Shown here: in pieces, positions 1-4,471 of the stretch | Position numbering within the stretch: position 1 is the first letter of the stretch | Layout: every line of letters starts with the position of its first letter | Assembly (NCBI GenBank): GCA_030537695.1 | Contig: JAUNVJ010000034.1 | Span: 1-5,695 of the forward strand | Length of the DNA stretch: 5,695 nt | From: Tissierellia bacterium | GTDB taxonomy: Bacteria > Bacillota_A > Clostridia > Tissierellales > Peptoniphilaceae | Direction of reading: 5' to 3' | The notes under the pieces: generated by a model | Told to the model about the DNA's origin: nothing | Databases searched by the model: none | Seen by the model: the letters and a program-made list of their open reading frames with translations, nothing else | Translations under genes and position numbers: made by a program

Positions 1-21
1 AAACATTGTTGTGGACGATAA
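1..21 (+). CDS. secA: C-terminal tail of preprotein translocase ATPase SecA (partial, 5' end outside window)
   Basis: The first seven codons read K-H-C-C-G-R-stop. This matches the end of the SEC-C zinc-binding motif (CxCxSGxxxKxCC/H) that closes SecA, the cytoplasmic ATPase that drives proteins through SecYEG and whose tail binds SecB or ribosomes. Only six residues are visible, and SEC-C tails also occur on unrelated proteins, so the tail alone is suggestive. The identification rests mainly on context: prfB directly downstream of secA is a well-known arrangement in Bacillota. Nothing can be said about the rest of the protein. Confidence 0.68.
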   Translation, partial: KHCCGR

Positions 22-26
22 GAAAA

Positions 27-55
27 AACCGGATAGAACCCTATCCGGTTCTTTT
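27..55 (+). terminator. Intrinsic terminator-like hairpin between secA and prfB
   Basis: A perfect 10-bp inverted repeat (27-36 with 41-50, arms AACCGGATAG/CTATCCGGTT) encloses a 4-base loop. It is followed by a short, interrupted T-run (TTCTTTT, 49-55). It begins five bases after the secA stop. The U-tract is short, so termination may be partial. That would suit the position, because prfB starts only 19 bases after the T-run. Confidence 0.72.
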
Positions 56-62
56 GCGATAT

Positions 63-70
63 GAGGTGAT
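63..70 (+). promoter_or_regulatory. Ribosome binding site of prfB
   Basis: GAGGTGAT is an uninterrupted match to the anti-Shine-Dalgarno end of 16S rRNA. The GAGG core lies seven bases before the ATG at 74. This site fixes the prfB start: the ATG at 69 lies in another frame and reaches a stop within a few codons, while the ATG at 74 leads straight into the RF2 frameshift leader. Confidence 0.85.
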
Positions 71-73
71 GAA

Positions 74-1160
74 ATGGATTATGTATTAAATGAGACCATA
101 GAGTCTTTTGTTAAAAATCTAAATGAAATAAAGGAGTCTCTTTGACATCTCAGGACTGAAAGATGAGATACAAGAACTGGAAAAATCCACACTGGAAGCA
201 GATTTTTGGGATGATTCGGAAAAAGCTCAAAAAATTTTCCAAGTCCTAAATCAGAAAAAAGAAAAAGTTCGATATTTCGAAGAAGTACAAGATCAAGTAG
301 AAGAGATTCTCTTAATGAAAGAACTAACCGAGATGGAAGATGAAGATTATACGGAAGAAATCACAAAACGTCTGCCGAAACTGGAAAAAAGAATCCATCG
401 ATTTAAAATAGAGACTTTATTAAAAGGTCCTTATGATAAAAATGATGCCATTCTGCAAATCCATGCCGGTGCAGGTGGTTTAGAAGCACAAGATTGGGCG
501 GAGATGTTACTTCGGATGTATACCCGTTGGATTGAGAGTAAAGGCTATAGATACCAGATCACCGATTATAATCAAGACACAGAAGGCGGGATCAAATCCG
601 TTACTCTATTTATTCAAGGAGAAAATGTCTATGGATTTTTGAAAGGAGAAAAAGGCGTTCACCGACTCGTAAGGATATCGCCTTTTGATTCCAATCATAA
701 ACGACACACATCGTTTGCATCCGTCGATGTTTTTCCAAAGATCGAAACCGAGAATATTGAAATTGACGATAAAGATCTAAAGATTGATACGTACCGAGCA
801 TCTGGAGCTGGAGGACAACATGTGAATAAAACCGACTCTGCTGTACGAATTACCCATATTCCAACGGGAATTACAGTACAAAGTCAGGCAGAACGATCTC
901 AGATCAGTAATCGGAAAACGGCAATGGCCACATTAATGGCGAAGTTAATCCAAATTAAAGAAGAAGAACGAGCGGAAAAAATCGAAGATATCCAAGGAAA
1001 ATACACAGAAACGGCCTTCGGTTCTCAAATTCGTTCATATGTCTTTCATCCCTATCGGATGGTGAAAGATCATCGCACATCAATGGAAATTGGCGACACA
1101 GACAAGGTAATGGATGGGGGAATTGACCCCTTTATCGATGAATATTTAAAACAGGAGTAG
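74..1160 (+). CDS. prfB: Peptide chain release factor 2 (RF2), expressed by programmed +1 frameshift
   Basis: RF2 recognises UGA and UAA in the ribosomal A site and triggers release of the finished protein in the cytoplasm. The protein is encoded by 74-142 (23 codons), then, after skipping T143, by 144-1157. This gives about 361 residues, normal for RF2 (about 365). The joined N-terminal helical region includes an ADFWDD-type segment typical of RF2. By joined numbering, the stop-codon reading motif SPF lies at about residues 202-204; SPF marks RF2, as RF1 has PxT. The catalytic GGQ lies at about 246-248 in the context SGAGGQHVN, with Ala at the position equivalent to E. coli residue 246. The gene ends in TAG, which only RF1 reads, so finishing RF2 does not depend on RF2. 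Without the frameshift one would wrongly start at the internal ATG 315 and lose 80 residues. tex follows after three bases. Confidence 0.96.
131..146 (+). promoter_or_regulatory. RF2 programmed +1 ribosomal frameshift site
   Basis: The sequence AAGGAG-TCT-CTT-TGA-C carries every element of the classical RF2 recoding site. These are an internal Shine-Dalgarno-like AAGGAG (131-136), a three-base spacer, the slippery CTT codon (140-142), and an in-frame TGA stop (143-145) followed by C, a weak termination context. When RF2 is scarce, the ribosome pauses at TGA and tRNA-Leu slips from CTT to TTT, moving to the +1 frame (GAC, 144-146). When RF2 is plentiful, translation stops at codon 24. Spacing is the same as in the E. 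coli site (AGGGGG-TAT-CTT-TGA-C). A second zero-frame TGA at 164-166 backs up the first. Confidence 0.95.
1153..1157 (+). promoter_or_regulatory. Ribosome binding site of tex, inside the prfB coding end
   Basis: AGGAG lies within the last codons of prfB, directly before its TAG stop and six bases before the tex ATG at 1164. Ribosomes finishing prfB would end on top of it, which suggests translational coupling of the two genes. Confidence 0.8.
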
Positions 1161-1163
1161 AAG

Positions 1164-3260
1164 ATGGATATCATTAGAGAATTAGCATCACAATTAAATA
1201 TTAAAACAAGTCAAGTAGAAAAGACCGTAGAATTAATCGATGAAGGCAACACGATTCCCTTTATTTCAAGATATCGAAAGGAAGTTACGGGGAATTTAAC
1301 CGATGAAGAATTACGAAATCTTGATGGAGAATTAAAACGTCTACGTGCATTGCAACAACGGAAGGAAGAAGTTATTCGTCTTGTAAAAGAACAAGAACAA
1401 TGGACAGAAGAATTTCAAAAAGCCATTGAAGAGGCGACGAAATTACAAGAAGTCGAAGATTTATACTTGCCTTATCGACCGAAAAGAAGAACGCGGGCTA
1501 CTATGGCGAAAGAAAAAGGAGCAGAACCTTTAGCGCAATTACTATTAGCCCTCGCGCCAATGGAGCAATTAGAAGAAGAAGCGAATCGAATAATCGATCC
1601 AGAAAATGATATCAATAGCACGACAGATAGTTTTCAACTCGCCATGGATATCATCGCTGAAATCATGAGTGAAGATATCGATGTTCGAAACATCGTTCGA
1701 AATGATGGGTGGAAAGGCGACTTAATTGCGACGGGAAAAGAGGAAGAGGATCCCGATGGAGTCTATAAAATCTACTATGATTTTTCAGGAAAAGTCAAAG
1801 ACTTAAAATCCTACCAAATCCTCGCTCTATTCCGTGGGGAGAAAGAAAACGTCTTAAAACTATCCTTCCAATTAAAAGATGATTATAATATTTTTAAAAT
1901 CACGAGAAAATTTTGCAAGGAGAATAACTACGAAGCCCTGGAGTATATCGAAAAGGCCGCCAAGGATTCCTACAAGCGACTCATCCTTCCTTCCATTGAA
2001 ACAGAAATTCGAAATGAATTAAAAGAAAGGGCCGATGATCAGTCCATAGAGGTATTCCAACAAAATCTCAAACCATATATCATGCAACCGCCTCTAAGAG
2101 ATAGCCGAATCATTGGACTCGATCCCGGCTTTCGTACGGGTTGTAAAGTCGCCGTTATTTCTGCCTATGGTGATTATCTAGATCACGATCAAATCTTCCC
2201 GACGGAACCGAAAAATGATGTAGAAGGTTCGATTGCCACATTGAAAAAGTTAATTGAAAAATATGATGTGGATTTAATCGCTATTGGAAACGGAACGGCA
2301 TCTCGTGAAACGGAAAAAGTCGTGGTCCAATTGATTAAAGAAATGGATGATCGAAAACTCTACTACACCATTGTCAATGAAGCCGGCGCGTCCATTTATT
2401 CAGCATCCGACTTGGCAAGAGAAGAGTTTCCAGATTTAGATGTAACAATTCGTGGCGCCATATCCATCGCTCGTCGTATTCAAGACCCGATGGCAGAGCT
2501 CGTAAAAATTGAACCACAGCATATTGGTGTCGGTCAATATCAACACGATGTAAATCAGAAGAAATTAGGAGAATCCCTTGAAAATGTTGTGGAGGATTGC
2601 GTCAATGGAGTCGGCGTCGATATTAACACGGCATCGACGGCGCTATTATCCTATGTCGCCGGTATTACAAAAACTACGGCAAAAAACATATTATCCTATC
2701 GTCAAGAAGAAGGCCCTTTTGTCAATCGAAAGCAAATTCTAAAAGTGAAAGGAATCGGCCCGAAATCTTTCGAACAATGTGCTGGATTCCTTAGAATTCC
2801 CGAAGGAGAAAATGTCCTCGATCGAACAGCAGTCCATCCAGAATCCTACGAAATCGCCTCTTTACTACTTGAGGAAGATCTCGATAAGATTCAATTGGAC
2901 GAGTTCTCTAAGAAACACGAAATTGGAATTCCGACATTAAAGGATATTATTAATGAATTGAAAAAACCAGGACGTGATCCCCGTGAAGAAATGCCACAAC
3001 CCATATTGAAATCCGATGTACTAAGCATGGATGATCTAGAAGAAGGAATGGAATTAAAGGGAACGGTGCGAAATGTCGTCGACTTTGGGGCATTTATTGA
3101 TATCGGTTTGGAGAAAGACGCTCTATGCCATATTTCTCATTTATCCAACAAATTCATCAAACATCCATCTGAAGTAGTGGAAGTCTCAGACATCGTCGAT
3201 GTGAGAGTTTTGAGTATTGATCGCGAGCGAGGAAGAATTAATTTAACTATGAAAAATTAA
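1164..3260 (+). CDS. tex: Tex-family RNA-binding transcription accessory protein (S1 domain)
   Basis: Tex is a conserved cytoplasmic nucleic-acid-binding protein linked to transcription; it was first described in Bordetella toxin expression, and its exact role is still unsettled. The 698 residues show the family order. An N-terminal helical region contains the typical IPFISRYRKEVTG stretch (about residues 31-43) and a YLPYRPKRRTRA segment near residue 100. A YqgF/RuvC-like fold contains GLDPGFRTG (starting at 318), IGNGTASRE (about 374-382) and NEAGASIYSAS (from 405). A tandem helix-hairpin-helix region spans about 485-560, including VKGIGPKSFEQCAGFLR. A C-terminal S1 RNA-binding domain spans about 625-697, with GTVRNVVDFGAFIDIG. 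The protein ends almost at the last S1 strand, so it lacks the basic tail seen on many relatives and is slightly short for the family. It is almost certainly co-transcribed with prfB (three-base gap). Confidence 0.95.
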   Translation: MDIIRELASQLNIKTSQVEKTVELIDEGNTIPFISRYRKEVTGNLTDEELRNLDGELKRLRALQQRKEEVIRLVKEQEQWTEEFQKAIEEATKLQEVEDLYLPYRPKRRTRATMAKEKGAEPLAQLLLALAPMEQLEEEANRIIDPENDINSTTDSFQLAMDIIAEIMSEDIDVRNIVRNDGWKGDLIATGKEEEDPDGVYKIYYDFSGKVKDLKSYQILALFRGEKENVLKLSFQLKDDYNIFKITRKFCKENNYEALEYIEKAAKDSYKRLILPSIETEIRNELKERADDQSIEVFQQNLKPYIMQPPLRDSRIIGLDPGFRTGCKVAVISAYGDYLDHDQIFPTEPKNDVEGSIATLKKLIEKYDVDLIAIGNGTASRETEKVVVQLIKEMDDRKLYYTIVNEAGASIYSASDLAREEFPDLDVTIRGAISIARRIQDPMAELVKIEPQHIGVGQYQHDVNQKKLGESLENVVEDCVNGVGVDINTASTALLSYVAGITKTTAKNILSYRQEEGPFVNRKQILKVKGIGPKSFEQCAGFLRIPEGENVLDRTAVHPESYEIASLLLEEDLDKIQLDEFSKKHEIGIPTLKDIINELKKPGRDPREEMPQPILKSDVLSMDDLEEGMELKGTVRNVVDFGAFIDIGLEKDALCHISHLSNKFIKHPSEVVEVSDIVDVRVLSIDRERGRINLTMKN

Positions 3261-3263
3261 TCC

Positions 3264-3292
3264 TTGTATTGAAAAGTGATGTCATTTATAAT
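3264..3292 (+). promoter_or_regulatory. Likely sigma-A promoter of nagB
   Basis: A perfect -10 box TATAAT (3287-3292) lies 17 bases downstream of TTGTAT (3264-3269), a partial -35 match that keeps the important TTG. Transcription would begin near 3299, giving a leader of about 25 bases. No terminator is visible between tex and nagB, so read-through from the prfB-tex operon could add to nagB expression. Confidence 0.62.
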
Positions 3293-3312
3293 AAAAACAA
3301 AGTGAAAAGAAT

Positions 3313-3320
3313 GGAGTGGT
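3313..3320 (+). promoter_or_regulatory. Ribosome binding site of nagB
   Basis: GGAGTGGT contains a GGAG core with a seven-base gap to the ATG at 3324. It supports this start over any internal Met. Confidence 0.7.
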
Positions 3321-3323
3321 CCG

Positions 3324-4046
3324 ATGAAAATCATTAAATGTGAAAACTATCAAGAAATGTCTGAAAAAGCATTGGAAGTAATTCAAGAATTATTAAAAGA
3401 TGTGGAGAAACCTGTACTCGGTTTGGCGACAGGCTCAACACCAGAAGGATTGTACCAAGAAATGATTAAAGCCAATGAAAAAGGAGAAATGGACTTTTCC
3501 GATATTTGCTCTGTCAATCTCGATGAATATGTAGGGATTGATCCTGAGAATGAACAATCCTATCATTACTATATGAAGGATCATCTTTTTGACCATGTCA
3601 ATATCAAAGAAGAAAACTATAATATCCCCAAAGCGGATGGAGATGATTTAGATAAAGCCGTAGAGGAATACAATCAATTACTAGATGAGATCGGTCGAAG
3701 AAATGTGCAGATTCTTGGCATTGGAAATAATGGGCATATTGCCTTTAACGAACCGGATAAAACTTTATCAATCGGAACGAGAATTGTGCAATTAACGGAT
3801 GATACCATTGAAGCAAATTCTAGATTTTTCGACTCTCCAGAGGAAGTACCGAAAAAGGCAATCTCCATGGGAATTGGCGATATCCTCAATGCTGATCACA
3901 TTGTCTTATTAGCAAATGGAAAAGGAAAACAAAAAGCCATTCATCAATTAATTCACACAGAAGAATTGGATCCCATGTTTCCGGCATCTTTCTTAAAAGT
4001 ACATCCATCTGTTTTTATTATTGCAGACAAAGAAGCTTTAGCATAA
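3324..4046 (+). CDS. nagB: Glucosamine-6-phosphate deaminase
   Basis: NagB converts glucosamine 6-phosphate to fructose 6-phosphate and ammonia in the cytoplasm, feeding amino sugars into glycolysis. The 240 residues match the short Bacillota form (about 240-245). Visible family motifs are the phosphate-binding LGLATGSTPEG (32-42), NLDEYVG (65-71) with the general-base Asp67, QSYHYYM (78-84), the active-site LGIGNNGHIAFNEP (131-144) with His138 and Glu143, TRIVQLT (152-158), NSRFF (165-169) and the C-terminal PASFLKVH (220-227). Asn136 replaces the Asp found in the E. coli enzyme, but B. subtilis NagB also has Asn here, so I do not read it as inactivating. The gene has its own promoter, a 63-base gap after tex and a strong terminator, so it is probably monocistronic. 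The usual partner nagA (N-acetylglucosamine-6-phosphate deacetylase) is not adjacent, and no clear NagR or cre operator was recognised. Confidence 0.95.
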   Translation: MKIIKCENYQEMSEKALEVIQELLKDVEKPVLGLATGSTPEGLYQEMIKANEKGEMDFSDICSVNLDEYVGIDPENEQSYHYYMKDHLFDHVNIKEENYNIPKADGDDLDKAVEEYNQLLDEIGRRNVQILGIGNNGHIAFNEPDKTLSIGTRIVQLTDDTIEANSRFFDSPEEVPKKAISMGIGDILNADHIVLLANGKGKQKAIHQLIHTEELDPMFPASFLKVHPSVFIIADKEALA

Positions 4047-4048
4047 TT

Positions 4049-4076
4049 AAAAGCCGAGCATTGCTCGGCTTTTTTT
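4049..4076. terminator. Bidirectional intrinsic terminator shared by nagB and the convergent glutaredoxin-like gene
   Basis: An 11-bp perfect stem (4049-4059 with 4063-4073, core AGCCGAGC/GCTCGGCT) closes a three-base loop. On the plus strand it runs into a T-run ending at 4076, a strong terminator two bases after the nagB stop. On the minus strand the stem starts one base after the opposing gene's stop codon (4077-4075) and is followed by TTTTAATT, a weaker U-tract. Confidence 0.93.
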
Positions 4077-4317
4077 ACAGTAATTTTTCTTTCAAAAATG
4101 CGATGATATCCGATGATTCATACATGGGTTCATCGTCAACGAACAAACAAGGAACTTGTCGTTTCCCGCCTTTTTCTTCTAATTCATCGCCTATCGATAA
4201 ATCTTCTAGAATATCTTTGCGTTCTACTTGCTCCTCACCGATTTCATGTTTATCTAAAAACCTTAAAACTTTTTGGCTGTATGGGCAAGTGTCTTTATAA
4301 TATAATTGAAGTTTCAT
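4075..4317 (-). CDS. Small glutaredoxin / GST N-terminal-like thioredoxin-fold protein (monothiol CPYS)
   Basis: The 80-residue protein has the length and pattern of a single glutaredoxin domain. A first beta strand (KLQLYYK) leads into the active-site motif TCPYS (Cys11 to Ser14) and helix QKVLRFLDKH. Later come QVPCLFVDD, with the fold's cis-proline (Pro56), and MYESSDIIAFL, the Glu-Ser/Asp element that binds the gamma-glutamyl part of glutathione in GST-N and glutaredoxin folds. Such proteins exchange thiols or disulfides or bind small thiols in the cytoplasm; the partner here is unknown. The second active-site Cys is Ser, so it is monothiol by motif. The only other cysteine, Cys57, sits right after the cis-proline. 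The start is supported by GGAGGT just upstream. The gene is a single unit, convergent with nagB and divergent from the symporter. Assignment to NrdH, Grx or a GST-N subfamily is not possible by eye. Confidence 0.85.
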   Translation of the reverse strand: MKLQLYYKDTCPYSQKVLRFLDKHEIGEEQVERKDILEDLSIGDELEEKGGKRQVPCLFVDDEPMYESSDIIAFLKEKLL

Positions 4318-4321
4318 AGAG

Positions 4322-4327
4322 ACCTCC
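4322..4327 (-). promoter_or_regulatory. Ribosome binding site of the glutaredoxin-like gene
   Basis: On the minus strand GGAGGT lies four bases before the ATG at 4317. It is a full consensus match and confirms that the minus-strand frame, not the overlapping plus-strand frames, is the real gene. I see no convincing promoter for it in 4328-4440; a TTTAAT on the minus strand is a possible -10 but has no good -35. Confidence 0.85.
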
Positions 4328-4364
4328 TTTATCTTCTCTTTATTTACATACCCTCAAAAAGATG

Positions 4365-4379
4365 AATTAAACGAAAATC
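4365..4379. promoter_or_regulatory. Weak candidate CodY box upstream of the symporter promoter
   Basis: AATTAAACGAAAATC matches 10 of 14 fixed positions of the CodY consensus AATTTTCNGAAAATT and ends 15 bases before the -35 box. CodY represses branched-chain amino acid uptake genes, including brnQ-type genes, in many Bacillota when isoleucine, leucine and valine are plentiful. The region is AT-rich, so a chance match of this quality is quite possible. Confidence 0.3.
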
Positions 4380-4394
4380 GAAGAAAATACAGAA

Positions 4395-4423
4395 TTTACT
4401 TCTCCTCGATAATGTGGTAATAT
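4395..4423 (+). promoter_or_regulatory. Extended -10 promoter of the brnQ-type symporter gene
   Basis: TTTACT (4395-4400) and TAATAT (4418-4423) are separated by exactly 17 bases. A TG one base before the -10 (TGG-TAATAT) makes it an extended -10 promoter. Transcription would start near 4430, leaving a leader of about 42 bases. That is too short for a T-box or riboswitch, so any control should act on initiation. Confidence 0.65.
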
Positions 4424-4424
4424 A

Positions 4425-4442
4425 ACATATATTTACATATAT
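4425..4442 (+). repeat. Short direct repeat at the predicted transcription start of the symporter
   Basis: ACATATAT occurs twice (4425-4432 and 4435-4442) with a 10-base period, about one helical turn, over the predicted start of transcription. It could be an operator or just AT-rich initial transcribed sequence. The spacing is the only argument for function. Confidence 0.4.
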
Positions 4443-4460
4443 AAATTCAATCAATAATAG

Positions 4461-4466
4461 AGGAGG
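4461..4466 (+). promoter_or_regulatory. Ribosome binding site of the brnQ-type symporter gene
   Basis: AGGAGG is a full consensus match five bases before the ATG at 4472. It settles the start of a gene whose end lies outside the window. Confidence 0.85.
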
Positions 4467-4471
4467 GAATT

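Noticed and set aside
143..145. In-frame TGA near the start of prfB as a pseudogene or sequencing error
   Set aside because: All elements of the known RF2 frameshift signal surround it with exact spacing, and the +1 frame runs on intact to 1160.
315..317. ATG at 315 as the start of a short RF2
   Set aside because: The frame upstream of it (144-314) encodes the typical RF2 N-terminal domain, and a strong ribosome binding site plus frameshift leader precede it at 63-146.
3270..3286. cre-like or palindromic operator (TGAAAAGTGATGTCA) in the nagB promoter
   Set aside because: It lacks the central CG of cre sites and is only an imperfect TGA..TCA dyad.
3729..3734. Asn136 in NagB as loss of a catalytic Asp
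   Set aside because: B. subtilis NagB has Asn at the same place, and the neighbouring catalytic His and Glu and the Asp67 base are present.
4061..4319. Two plus-strand open frames opposite the glutaredoxin-like gene
   Set aside because: They lack ribosome binding sites and recognisable protein features. The minus-strand frame has a consensus ribosome binding site and clear glutaredoxin motifs.
4432..4460. Alternative promoter TTTACA-17-TAATAG for the symporter
   Set aside because: The -10 is poor and the start would fall inside the ribosome binding site. The upstream extended -10 promoter is better.
4424..4471. T-box or riboswitch leader for the branched-chain amino acid carrier
   Set aside because: The leader is only about 42 bases, AT-rich, and shows no stable hairpin or T-box sequence.
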